A stretch of DNA of 20,921 nucleotides, from positions 1-20,921 of the IMG/VR virus record IMGVR_UViG_3300022225_000010; one strand, written 5' to 3'. The stretch's first letter is position 1. Each line of letters starts with the position of its first letter. The translations under genes were made by a program, and so were the position numbers. This DNA comes from a virus. The notes beneath the pieces were generated by a model, which was given only the letters and a program-made list of their open reading frames with translations, ran no database searches and had not been told where the DNA came from. Shown in pieces: positions 7,401 through 14,560 of the stretch.

Positions 7401-8396
7401 CTACTCAGTACCCTCGCTGTAAAAGCTCTCAACTAGAGAGCCATCTTCAATTTGTTTCTTAAATTTTTCACCAAACTTCGTAAGTCTGTACTTTTCACCT
7501 TTATATTCATAGAATCCACCCTTATGAAACATAATCTTTTCCAACTTAATACCTAACATTACAGTATCTTTAATATTATCAAATCCTTTAGAATATAAAA
7601 CATCTACTTCAACAGGACCTCTTGGTTGAGACATTTTATTCTTAATTACAGATAATCTACATTCCATACCTATAGGATCATCTTTTACAACATTTTTAGG
7701 ATATATAAATCCTTTATTATGTGTCTTAACTCTAACACATGAATAAAACTTAATAGAATTCCCATAAGGAGTTGTTTCTGGATTACCAAACATTACACCA
7801 ATTTTCTCTCTTATCTGAGAAACTAATATAAGTGCTACTTTACTATCCCATATTATCTTATTAATTTTTCTTAATGCTTTAGATACTATTCTTGCTTCTT
7901 CACCTAATGCTTTGGTATCTTCAATTTTCTCTGATTCTAATTGAGCTTTACTAGGTAATACTGAAATTGAATCTACAACTAAACACGCTTGTATTTTCTT
8001 ACTTTTAGCAAACTCACATGCTATAATTATCTTATCAAAAGCATCTTCCAGATATTTTGAACTCAATATTAAAAGTTTTGAATCATCTAAACCTAAAGTT
8101 GTAGCCCAACCTGATAATAAAGAGTTTTCTGTATCTAACATTATGGCAAGCCCACCCTTCTTCTGACAACTTGCAAGAAGATTTGCAGCTAGGATGGACT
8201 TGCCTGAACTTTGCCACCCAAATATCTCTGTTAATCTTCCATAAGGAACACCACCACCTAATGACCAATCTAAAGTCATAGAACCGGTACTAAGAAAACC
8301 TAATTTATGTTCTGGTAACGGTTTATCCTTTAAAGTACAAGCGTCTTTGCCAAAACTGGCTAATAAATCATTAAATATGTTCTCATTTTTACTCAT
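7401..8396 (-). CDS. recA: RecA-like recombinase
   Basis: The 331-aa strand-exchange ATPase has Walker A GWQSSGKS (residues 60-67), Walker B LVVDSIS, the L2-region pattern (LVSQIREKIGVMFG...TPYGNSIKFYSCVRVK), and the RecA-typical KNKMSQPRGPVEVDVLY. It is shorter than cellular RecA but otherwise complete. It would drive recombination-dependent replication and repair with the gp32-like SSB and the UvsW-like helicase. I chose the ATG at 8396 because AAAGG stands five bases before it; an in-frame GTG two codons earlier overlaps that site. Three copies of a 13-bp repeat lie just upstream, as also happens before the primase gene. An intrinsic terminator follows. Confidence 0.9.
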   Translation of the reverse strand: MSKNENIFNDLLASFGKDACTLKDKPLPEHKLGFLSTGSMTLDWSLGGGVPYGRLTEIFGWQSSGKSILAANLLASCQKKGGLAIMLDTENSLLSGWATTLGLDDSKLLILSSKYLEDAFDKIIIACEFAKSKKIQACLVVDSISVLPSKAQLESEKIEDTKALGEEARIVSKALRKINKIIWDSKVALILVSQIREKIGVMFGNPETTPYGNSIKFYSCVRVKTHNKGFIYPKNVVKDDPIGMECRLSVIKNKMSQPRGPVEVDVLYSKGFDNIKDTVMLGIKLEKIMFHKGGFYEYKGEKYRLTKFGEKFKKQIEDGSLVESFYSEGTE

Positions 8397-8410
8397 ATAC
8401 ACCTTTCGTA

Positions 8411-8447
8411 CAGATATTTTGCACAGATATTTTGCACAGATATTTTA
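8411..8447. repeat. 13-bp direct repeat array (three copies) upstream of recA
   Basis: The plus strand shows CAGATATTTTGCA at 8411-8423 and 8424-8436, then a shortened copy CAGATATTTTA at 8437-8447. The array ends 15 bases before the recA ATG. The same unit, with GTA in place of GCA, forms the array before primase. It could be an iteron-like protein-binding site, an operator or part of a replication origin. Confidence 0.85.
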
Positions 8448-8450
8448 CAA

Positions 8451-8543
8451 CTATTCCCACCATAAAATCGACCATAATCCAAGAGGGAAAAAGCATATAG
8501 AAATAACAATAATTATTACTCTTCTTTTTGTCCAACAATCCAT
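8451..8543 (-). CDS. 30-aa single-span membrane peptide
   Basis: A short ORF fills the gap between ssb and recA. It has an excellent ribosome site (AAAGGAGAATATT before the ATG). The product begins MDCWTKRRV, followed by a hydrophobic stretch (IIIVISICFFPLGLWSI) and ends LWWE. Positive charges before one membrane span suggest an inner-membrane peptide with its N terminus in the cytoplasm. Its stop lies four bases before the 13-bp repeats. I do not recognise it. Confidence 0.6.
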   Translation of the reverse strand: MDCWTKRRVIIIVISICFFPLGLWSILWWE

Positions 8544-8555
8544 AATATTCTCCTT

Positions 8556-9344
8556 TTAACTAATTAAACTTTCTATTTCCTTAAGAAGATTTTCTTTTGA
8601 TTTATCATTACTTTCTGTTTCTACAGTTGTTGGTGCTTCAATAGCAAGGGTCTCTGTTTCATCAACAACAGTTTCCATTTTTTTACCATGAATATTATTA
8701 ACAACATTCTGTAATTCAGTTGGATCTCTAAAAGAAGCAATATCTTTATCCAAATCAAACATAGTATCAAGCCATTTTGCTGCTATAGCTTTATCAGTAT
8801 GTAATGGTGAAATATTTGCAGCAGGTTTTAAAGTATATTTAGTATCTTCTTTAGTTGTACCAACCCTTTCTATAACCATATCTCTACCTTCAACTATATC
8901 TGTTATATCACCATAATCCTCATCATATAAATAACTTAATATATTCTCATATAACAATATACCCGATCTCATTATCTGAACACCTTTATCTTCTTCACCT
9001 CTTACTACAATATTGTAATAAACACTTTTAGATGGATATAATGTTGATGCTAATTCTCTATTACCAGTTCTTTTAAGCTCACTAGCAAATTCACAAATAG
9101 GACATTCTTTATTAATAACTCTTAAACAATTATACATACTATCATTTGGTGGAACTTTCCAATGCGATCTGCATTCAAAAGCTATATCACCTGCTTCACT
9201 CCAAGGTGGCAATATTCTAATTTTAGTTGAACCCTGTGGTATCTTCCACATAGGTAAACCACTTCTTTGAGATTCTTCTTCTAATCTCTGCTTAGACTGT
9301 TTTGCCCTTTCTTTATCTACTTTAAAAATCTTTCTTGTTGCCAT
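8556..9344 (-). CDS. ssb: gp32-like single-stranded DNA-binding protein
   Basis: The 262-aa protein resembles the T4 gp32 class. It has a basic N terminus (ATRKIFKVDKERAKQSKQRL) and a zinc-type pattern in the core: Cys/His at FECRSHW, then NCLRVINKECPICEF. A beta-rich OB-fold-like middle (YYNIVVRGEEDKGVQIM) and an acidic, Ser/Thr-rich C-terminal tail ending LLKEIESLIS follow. This class coats ssDNA cooperatively and recruits replication and recombination partners through the tail. It sits among polymerase, recA and other replication genes, with a good ribosome site (AGGGGGAAAG). The core match is by pattern, so gp32-like is an inference from cysteines, layout and context. Confidence 0.8.
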   Translation of the reverse strand: MATRKIFKVDKERAKQSKQRLEEESQRSGLPMWKIPQGSTKIRILPPWSEAGDIAFECRSHWKVPPNDSMYNCLRVINKECPICEFASELKRTGNRELASTLYPSKSVYYNIVVRGEEDKGVQIMRSGILLYENILSYLYDEDYGDITDIVEGRDMVIERVGTTKEDTKYTLKPAANISPLHTDKAIAAKWLDTMFDLDKDIASFRDPTELQNVVNNIHGKKMETVVDETETLAIEAPTTVETESNDKSKENLLKEIESLIS

Positions 9345-9383
9345 AATCTTTCCCCCTAATCATTCTATCAAATAAATTAAAAA

Positions 9384-9434
9384 CTACCAATAATAAATTA
9401 AAAATGTAGTTACAACAATAGCTGAAATAATCAT
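9384..9434 (-). CDS. Possible 16-aa hydrophobic peptide
   Basis: The ORF MIISAIVVTTFLIYYW is preceded by AAAGGGGG four bases before its ATG, the same style of ribosome site used by neighbouring genes. It lies in the otherwise empty gap between the 133-aa gene and ssb. Its length is at the limit of belief, and only the ribosome site and membrane-like sequence support it. Confidence 0.35.
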   Translation of the reverse strand: MIISAIVVTTFLIYYW

Positions 9435-9447
9435 TTTACCCCCTTTC

Positions 9448-9849
9448 TTATGAATTATCTGTAACTTCTGAATCTACTTTGCGATTAAATCCTATACTCT
9501 TTAGCATATCTTTTTTCATTACAACTGTATCTCTATTACTTTTATAAAGTTCCCATTTACGTACCTTATCTATATATGCTTTTTTGGCTTTAATCACATT
9601 TGGACTAATATTAACTACCTCTTTACATTTATTATCTGTACTACCCTCACTTTTTGCATCTAGAAAAACTTGTGAAGAGATTTTTTTTAATTCCTCTTTT
9701 GCTGTTAATGAATCTGCATATGCTTCTGATGTCAACCTAGAAAATATATAAAATGACTTAACTACTTTTATATACTCACCTTCTAAATCGTCTGGATTAA
9801 TATTATATAAATCTTCCACATATTTTTCAAATTCCTTATTTAAATTCAT
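9448..9849 (-). CDS. Conserved-looking helical protein of unknown function
   Basis: The 133-aa product is predicted to be mostly helical and charged. Its C-terminal part (KVRKWELYKSNRDTVVMKKD, then MLKSIGFNRK) resembles in style the roughly 130-aa helical proteins often encoded beside phage ssDNA-binding proteins, whose role is not known to me. It lies directly upstream of ssb and downstream of a consensus promoter, with no ribosome site in its leader, so it probably starts a leaderless transcript that also carries ssb and recA. A role with SSB in replication or recombination is inferred from position only. Confidence 0.7.
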   Translation of the reverse strand: MNLNKEFEKYVEDLYNINPDDLEGEYIKVVKSFYIFSRLTSEAYADSLTAKEELKKISSQVFLDAKSEGSTDNKCKEVVNISPNVIKAKKAYIDKVRKWELYKSNRDTVVMKKDMLKSIGFNRKVDSEVTDNS

Positions 9850-9855
9850 AATCTT

Positions 9856-9884
9856 ATTATACCCTATTTCATAAAAAAAGTCAA
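9856..9884 (-). promoter_or_regulatory. Consensus sigma70-like promoter driving the 133-aa gene, ssb and recA
   Basis: The minus strand reads TTGACT (9884-9879), exactly 17 bases, then TATAAT (9861-9856). Six bases (AAGATT) separate the -10 box from the ATG at 9849, so the predicted transcription start is the A of the start codon. This would give extra expression of SSB and RecA relative to the polymerase. Confidence 0.8.
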
Positions 9885-9886
9885 GT

Positions 9887-10243
9887 TTATTTATTAGAAT
9901 TATTTTTACTTGATATATCGTACTTTTTCTTTAATCTCATTAATGCAACTATTTCTCTTTGTTCTGGTGGTAAATACCAATATATGTAATTAGAACTATT
10001 TTCTGGATAACATTTTAATAACTCTTTAACATCTTTATGACAAACTAAAATATACTTTCTTTCTGTATCATTTAATTCGGTATAATAAAACTTATATAAA
10101 TCTTTTCTTTTTTTATTACACAATTCACACCTATCAATTAAATTTCCATCTATAGCATATCTTCTTTCATAACAATAATGTCCATTTGGAATTTCATTAT
10201 CAACCTTATGCCTTGCAAGATTCATAATATGTATACCTTTCAT
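9887..10243 (-). CDS. Cys-containing phage protein, paralogue of its upstream neighbour
   Basis: The 118-aa product shares its whole second half with the gene immediately upstream: LIDRCELCNKK, YKFYYTEL, ILVCHKDVKELL, YLPPEQRE and LKKKY all have close counterparts there. CELC plus the later CH could form a zinc site. Function is unknown. It has a usable ribosome site (AAGG ten bases before the ATG); a second ATG seven codons in is also preceded by AAAGG. It is the last gene before the internal promoter of the ssb/recA group. Confidence 0.7.
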   Translation of the reverse strand: MKGIHIMNLARHKVDNEIPNGHYCYERRYAIDGNLIDRCELCNKKRKDLYKFYYTELNDTERKYILVCHKDVKELLKCYPENSSNYIYWYLPPEQREIVALMRLKKKYDISSKNNSNK

Positions 10244-10255
10244 AGTATTATTTCC

Positions 10256-10822
10256 TTATCTAGAGGTGTAAAGTTGATTATACTTTTTTCTCAAACTTAT
10301 TACTGCTAATAATTCTTTTTGGTCTGGTGGTAAATATGCGAATATATTTCCTTTTAATTTATTATCTAGTTCTTCATAACATTCTAATAATTCACTAATA
10401 TCTTGATGACAAACTAAAATAAACATTTTTCCCTTAATTAAGTTTGCAGAAGTTCTTACTGTATTCTTTGATTTACCTAATTCTTTATAATAAAATCTAT
10501 ATAACTCATTACTCTTTTTATTACATAATTCACATCTATCAATTAAAACCTTATCTATATTATATCTTTTTCCAGTTCTCCAACTCTCTCCTTCTTTATA
10601 TACTTTATCATCTGGTGTATCATCATATTCTATATCAGCAATTTTTTTTGTAGTATGTTCTATTGAACTATTTGGTTGACTACATATATTATTTAAATTT
10701 TTATTTTTATAAAGAGTTTGATAGTAAGAATAATAATTTTTATTTTGTGTTTCCATTTTAACAGAAAAATTTGCAACATATGGGTCTGAACTATACTCAT
10801 TAGTACCTTCAATTTTCTTCAT
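10256..10822 (-). CDS. Cys-containing phage protein with N-terminal extension, paralogue of its downstream neighbour
   Basis: In this 188-aa product, residues from about 75 onward align by eye with the next gene (LIDRCELCNKK, YRFYYKEL, ILVCHQDISELLECY, YLPPDQKE, LRKKY), so the pair arose by tandem duplication. The first 70 residues, rich in Asn, Ser and Tyr, have no counterpart and look disordered. A likely insertion (KSKNTVRTSANLIKGK) separates the shared blocks. The Cys/His arrangement suggests metal binding. The ribosome site GGGGGG lies inside the end of the polymerase gene. Function is not recognised. Confidence 0.7.
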   Translation of the reverse strand: MKKIEGTNEYSSDPYVANFSVKMETQNKNYYSYYQTLYKNKNLNNICSQPNSSIEHTTKKIADIEYDDTPDDKVYKEGESWRTGKRYNIDKVLIDRCELCNKKSNELYRFYYKELGKSKNTVRTSANLIKGKMFILVCHQDISELLECYEELDNKLKGNIFAYLPPDQKELLAVISLRKKYNQLYTSR

Positions 10823-10823
10823 A

Positions 10824-13178
10824 TTAACATTCCCCCCATGATTTACCTATTTTTATATCAACAAAAACATTTCCTATTAAAGTATCTTTTTCTAATATAG
10901 ATTTAATTTTTTCAATTAAATCTTCTTCATCATTATGTACAATAAAATATACAGCATCATGTTTTGTATGTATAATTTTACTCTTTTTATCTTTTAAGAA
11001 ATTGTGAACTAATAAAACTTTAGACCAAAATATAGCTGAACTACCTGATTGTATAGGAAAATTAACAGATTGTCTGGTAATATCATGGTCTATATCATAG
11101 ACCTTATATTGTGATGTTATAAATCTTCTAGTTCTACCTACCATATCAGCAATATAACCATAATTTAAACCAAAATCACTATATTCTTCAAGTAAATTTT
11201 TTACTTTAGGAAACTTTCTAAAGAAATCCTTTTTTAGTTCTATCGCATAATCTAAAGAAAGACCAAATTCTTCGCATATACTTTTAGAACCTCTACCATA
11301 TAAAGTACCATAAACAACACCTTTAACCTGTGCCCATATCTCTTCATCATACTCTATACCAGCAATTATTCTCGTTAGTTGTTCTTTTGCATCTGAGGAA
11401 TCTAATATTTTAATTAATTTCCTGTCTTTTGATAAATATGCAGCTATTCTAAGTTCAAATTGTTTATAGTCCATACCTACAAATTTATAATCTTTTGGTG
11501 CTATATAACAATCTCTAAATCCACCTTCTCTTGGTATTGTATGTAAAGATGAAGCTAAACGACCACTTATTGTGCCATTAAGATTGTTTTCATTATGTAT
11601 TTTATTATCATCTTGTAACATACAAAATAAATCATTACTAAAATCAGGTTTATAAGAATCAAGATCTTTTAATAAAGATAATAGTTGTAATTCATTATTC
11701 ATTGATAAATATTTTGACCTATCATCTTCAGAAATTGTTTCTGGAACTTCAATATCAAATTTAATCTCTTTCATCAAATATGTGCCTAAACTCTTAACAA
11801 GTACCCTTGAAGTATGTAATAAATTAGGAGCCTTATGTTTAGACTTTAAAGACTTTAATACCTTTTCATCTGTACTATAACAACCTGATGCTGTTTTCTT
11901 ATCAGATTGCAGTCCTAAAACATTAAATAATACATCACCAACCTGTTTAGGCGATTGCCAATTTATATCAGCGATATCAGTCAGTTCACGCTTAATTTTG
12001 ACAAGTTCTAAGTTCTTATTTATATTTAATAATTTTAATTTATTAATATCAATAAGAATTCCTTCCTGCTCTATATCTATTAACATCTGATTTACTGGCA
12101 TAACAGTATTAAAGAATAGTTTGACAAAACATTCATCTATTATCTGCTTATAGAAAAGTTTATATAACCTGTAAGTTACATCAGCATCAACATTATTGTA
12201 TTCTGCAACAACTTTTCTATCCATATCTTGCATAGATATTTTGGAAGATAAATTATAATAAGAAACATCAGTATATAGAGAAGCTAAAGACTTCAACCCA
12301 TATGAAATATTATCATTTAATATACCAATAGCAGCATATGTATCAAAGAACCAATTATTTGTATCAATACCATATCTTACTTTAAGAAATTTACAATCAA
12401 ATTTTGAATGTGTAATCTTTTTAGCTGGTAGAGAAAATATCTTTTTATAATGTTCTAGTGAAAATGGTATACATATGGCAACACCTTCTTTAAATGAAAA
12501 TGAACATGTTATTATATCATTTTTATATGGATTAAGTCCAGTTGTTTCTATATCAAATGCAAATTCATCTACACTTTTTAATAAGTTATATACCTTATCT
12601 ATATCTTCTGTGAACAGATATTTTGTAGGTATTTGTGAATATTTATCATCTGCAACTTTAAAACTTTTCTTTATATCTGATTGCATAGCATATAAATTCT
12701 TTATTACACTCAAAGATGCTTTTGGAGCAAAAGTAGGAATTACACTATATTTATCTTTTTTAAATACATACCCGCGAACATCAGATAATTTAATACCACC
12801 TAAAAAATACTTTGCTGCCATAGCACCTAAAGCAACAATAACTTTAGGTTTTATTACTTTTATTTCTTTTTCTAATAGTTTAGAACATGTATTTATTTCG
12901 GTTATTTTAGGATTTGCTCCACCTTTAGTATTACATTTAACCAACATTGTAACATAAACATCATTTCTTTTATAACCAGCTTTTTCTATACATTCATTTA
13001 ATAAAGATCCAACATTACCAGAAAAAGCGTTACCAAATATAGAATCATTTTGACTTATAAAATCACCAACAAACATAATATTACTATTTGTATTACCGTT
13101 ACCAATAATACAATGTTCTCTACACTTATTTCTATTATACTCACCTAAATTACATAAATCACATTGTTTTTCAATCAA
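10824..13178 (-). CDS. polA: Family A DNA polymerase with N-terminal uracil-DNA-glycosylase-like domain
   Basis: This is the replicative polymerase, 784 aa from the chosen start. Residues 1-170 resemble a family 4 UDG (C-x2-C, C-x3-C, VTMLVKC, VIVALGAMA), but the usual GEAPG and HPS-type catalytic motifs read GDFIS and APKAS, so glycosylase activity is doubtful. A DnaQ-like 3'-5' exonuclease follows with intact motifs FDIETTGL (209-216), HSKFDCKFL and YNNVDADVT. The PolA palm has motif A DYKQFELR (Asp570), the O-helix Lys619/Tyr623 (K-GVVYG) and motif C KHDAV (Asp741). Similar UDG-exo-pol fusions are known, for example in SPO1-like phages. I prefer the TTG at 13178, nine bases after GGGAGG; an ATG at 13187 abuts that site, and an ATG at 13226 preceded by GGAG is also possible. 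Confidence 0.9.
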   Translation of the reverse strand: MIEKQCDLCNLGEYNRNKCREHCIIGNGNTNSNIMFVGDFISQNDSIFGNAFSGNVGSLLNECIEKAGYKRNDVYVTMLVKCNTKGGANPKITEINTCSKLLEKEIKVIKPKVIVALGAMAAKYFLGGIKLSDVRGYVFKKDKYSVIPTFAPKASLSVIKNLYAMQSDIKKSFKVADDKYSQIPTKYLFTEDIDKVYNLLKSVDEFAFDIETTGLNPYKNDIITCSFSFKEGVAICIPFSLEHYKKIFSLPAKKITHSKFDCKFLKVRYGIDTNNWFFDTYAAIGILNDNISYGLKSLASLYTDVSYYNLSSKISMQDMDRKVVAEYNNVDADVTYRLYKLFYKQIIDECFVKLFFNTVMPVNQMLIDIEQEGILIDINKLKLLNINKNLELVKIKRELTDIADINWQSPKQVGDVLFNVLGLQSDKKTASGCYSTDEKVLKSLKSKHKAPNLLHTSRVLVKSLGTYLMKEIKFDIEVPETISEDDRSKYLSMNNELQLLSLLKDLDSYKPDFSNDLFCMLQDDNKIHNENNLNGTISGRLASSLHTIPREGGFRDCYIAPKDYKFVGMDYKQFELRIAAYLSKDRKLIKILDSSDAKEQLTRIIAGIEYDEEIWAQVKGVVYGTLYGRGSKSICEEFGLSLDYAIELKKDFFRKFPKVKNLLEEYSDFGLNYGYIADMVGRTRRFITSQYKVYDIDHDITRQSVNFPIQSGSSAIFWSKVLLVHNFLKDKKSKIIHTKHDAVYFIVHNDEEDLIEKIKSILEKDTLIGNVFVDIKIGKSWGEC

Positions 13179-13458
13179 AATAATCATCCTCCCAATAACT
13201 CTTAGGTAAAGTTTCATCTTCATCATCTAAATAAGCTCCACCAATTTTTACCTTTTGAATCCATGCTCCATAGTATTCATCAACTGGTGTTTTATCTGAA
13301 TCACCTATTACATATTTAGCTACCAATCCACGACTATCTTTCATATGTAATTTCCAACGCTTATATAACAACTTCCTACATTCAGATTTTGTTTTACCTA
13401 CTGTCATCCATTGAAAATGTTCTGTATTCATAGTTAATATATAAAATGTTTCATCCAT
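13171..13458 (-). CDS. Small acidic protein of unknown function
   Basis: The 95-aa product has a mixed N-terminal half (FYILTMNTEHFQWMTVGKTK, then a Lys/Arg-rich helix CRKLLYKRWKLHM) and a strongly acidic tail ending SYWEDDYFD. The start has a good ribosome site (AGGAGAATAAAT). Its last codons carry the GGGAGG used by the polymerase gene, so the two genes overlap by eight bases and are probably translationally coupled. No motif identifies it. Confidence 0.65.
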   Translation of the reverse strand: MDETFYILTMNTEHFQWMTVGKTKSECRKLLYKRWKLHMKDSRGLVAKYVIGDSDKTPVDEYYGAWIQKVKIGGAYLDDEDETLPKSYWEDDYFD

Positions 13459-13468
13459 ATTTATTCTC

Positions 13469-13720
13469 CTAATGAAATTTATAATTTTCTGGAGGAGTTA
13501 TAGTATACTTATAACCTGCAATATTATTAATACATTGAACTTTCATTGATGCTGTTTCAGCATTGTTACCACAAAAAATATCTATTATAGGATAATCTTC
13601 ATTCAACTCTCTATTATTAGCATCATATGCCCAGGGAACTGTATAACCTTCTTCCCCTATTTCCATATCTTTTATTTTTCTTTCTATTTTTAATTCACCT
13701 ATAACTTTTACATTACCCAT
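13469..13720 (-). CDS. Small protein of unknown function
   Basis: The 83-aa product starts at MGNVKVIGEL. I chose this ATG because GAGGGGG stands six bases upstream, inside the end of the preceding gene; an earlier in-frame ATG (13738) would overlap that ribosome site. The sequence is mixed beta/charged with two cysteines and no recognisable domain. It overlaps its upstream neighbour by eight bases and is followed ten bases later by the 95-aa gene. Confidence 0.6.
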   Translation of the reverse strand: MGNVKVIGELKIERKIKDMEIGEEGYTVPWAYDANNRELNEDYPIIDIFCGNNAETASMKVQCINNIAGYKYTITPPENYKFH

Positions 13721-14012
13721 TCTTTTCCCCCTCTTCATTTTTCATATATATTTCTTTTACTTCTATCCATTTAGGGTTACAAGTCTTTCCATATACTCTT
13801 TTATAAATATAAAATTTATAAATCTTAAACTGGTCTGAATTAAAATGTTCTTTCATATGTTTTGTAATTCTTTCTTCAGTATATCCTTTACTTATACGCA
13901 TACAACCTAACCAATCTTCTGGAGATTCCCAATCATATTTTCTTACTTTAACACTTAATAAATCATCACTTCCACCACCATTTTCAACAGGATCATTACA
14001 ACCTTCAGCCAT
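13713..14012 (-). CDS. Protein of unknown function with a probable nucleic-acid-binding basic patch
   Basis: The 99-aa product begins MAEGCNDPVENGGGSDDLL. Its central region (YDWESPEDWLGCMRISKGYTE in two blocks) leads into a basic segment (FKIYKFYIYKRVYGKTCNPKW), then an acidic tail. I chose the ATG at 14012 because GGGG lies nine bases upstream; a GTG five codons earlier would overlap that site. No family is recognised. Basic residues hint at nucleic-acid contact, weakly. Confidence 0.6.
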   Translation of the reverse strand: MAEGCNDPVENGGGSDDLLSVKVRKYDWESPEDWLGCMRISKGYTEERITKHMKEHFNSDQFKIYKFYIYKRVYGKTCNPKWIEVKEIYMKNEEGEKNG

Positions 14013-14035
14013 AATAGTTTTCCCCACTAAAAATA

Positions 14036-14398
14036 TTAAAAATATCTATTATTAATTTCTGGAACGCAACATGTTACTTTATGTCTAGGTCTAGACGATA
14101 CTACTTTTTTATTCTCATGATTACAACTTTGACATAATCTATTTTGTATACCGTAACTTGTAAATTGTCTCTCGCATTTCAAACAAACTCTAGTTTTGAT
14201 AAAAATACCAATCATCTTTTTAGTATATAAATCAGCTTCAGTTTTTCTAATACCAAACTTTCTAGCGTGTTTACGACAATATTTTTTACTTGGTGCTCTA
14301 GTATATAATATCTTATCGCAACCTCCATATATACAAGGTTTTTTAATAATCTTTCTTTTTAAAAACATCTTTTTTCTTTTTCTATACAACTCGTTCAA
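14036..14398 (-). CDS. Zinc-ribbon protein of the type common in phages
   Basis: The 120-aa basic protein has two Cys/His clusters. The first is near residues 22-44 (CIYGGC...YCRKH). The second, near 72-92 (VCLKCERQFTSYGIQNRLCQSC), matches the short zinc ribbon with a C-x2-C, F-x-S-x-G-x-x-N-R-x-C-x2-C pattern seen in many phage proteins of unknown role. A start at TTG (14398) is favoured because GGGGG lies six bases upstream; an internal ATG at 14368 has a weaker site. It is the first gene after the 333-nt gap, so its promoter may lie in that gap. DNA or RNA binding is likely from charge and zinc sites. Confidence 0.7.
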   Translation of the reverse strand: MNELYRKRKKMFLKRKIIKKPCIYGGCDKILYTRAPSKKYCRKHARKFGIRKTEADLYTKKMIGIFIKTRVCLKCERQFTSYGIQNRLCQSCNHENKKVVSSRPRHKVTCCVPEINNRYF

Positions 14399-14414
14399 TA
14401 TATACCCCCATTAA

Positions 14415-14524
14415 GATAAATTAAATACTTGATATTTAAGTCAAGCAAAAATTATTAAATTTAAATAAATATTTTTTATCATAAGTATTAATATAATAAA
14501 GATTTAAAAAAAATTTAAAAAACC
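14415..14524. other. Very AT-rich noncoding stretch, candidate unwinding or regulatory region
   Basis: Nearly all A and T, with runs such as AAAAAAAATTTAAAA. It includes an imperfect inverted repeat CTTGA-N8-TCAAG at 14428-14445, whose minus-strand reading gives TTGACT (14444-14439) without a convincing -10 box. It is the longest noncoding AT-rich segment in the window and sits beside a + strand promoter. That combination is compatible with a transcription-primed origin, though no initiator boxes are recognisable. Confidence 0.4.
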
Positions 14525-14554
14525 TTGACTTTTTAACTAAAAATATGTTATAAT
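14525..14554 (+). promoter_or_regulatory. Near-consensus + strand promoter opposite to all genes
   Basis: TTGACT (14525-14530), an 18-base spacer, then TATAAT (14549-14554) with TG one base before it (extended -10). The predicted start is about 14561. No + strand protein gene follows, so the product should be an RNA. Confidence 0.75.
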
Positions 14555-14560
14555 AGGTAG

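Noticed and set aside
8411-8447. CRISPR array reading of the 13-bp repeats
   Set aside because: The units are contiguous with no spacers and are far shorter than CRISPR repeats.
12615-12627. Single exact copy of the 13-mer CAGATATTTTGTA inside the polymerase gene
   Set aside because: It encodes ordinary residues of the polymerase (TKYLF region), is not tandem, and a single AT-rich 13-mer could be chance. A near match in recA around 8050 is similar.
14416-14444. Minus-strand promoter before the zinc-ribbon gene
   Set aside because: TTGACT is present at 14444-14439, but no acceptable -10 box occurs at 16-18 bases, so I did not list it as a promoter.
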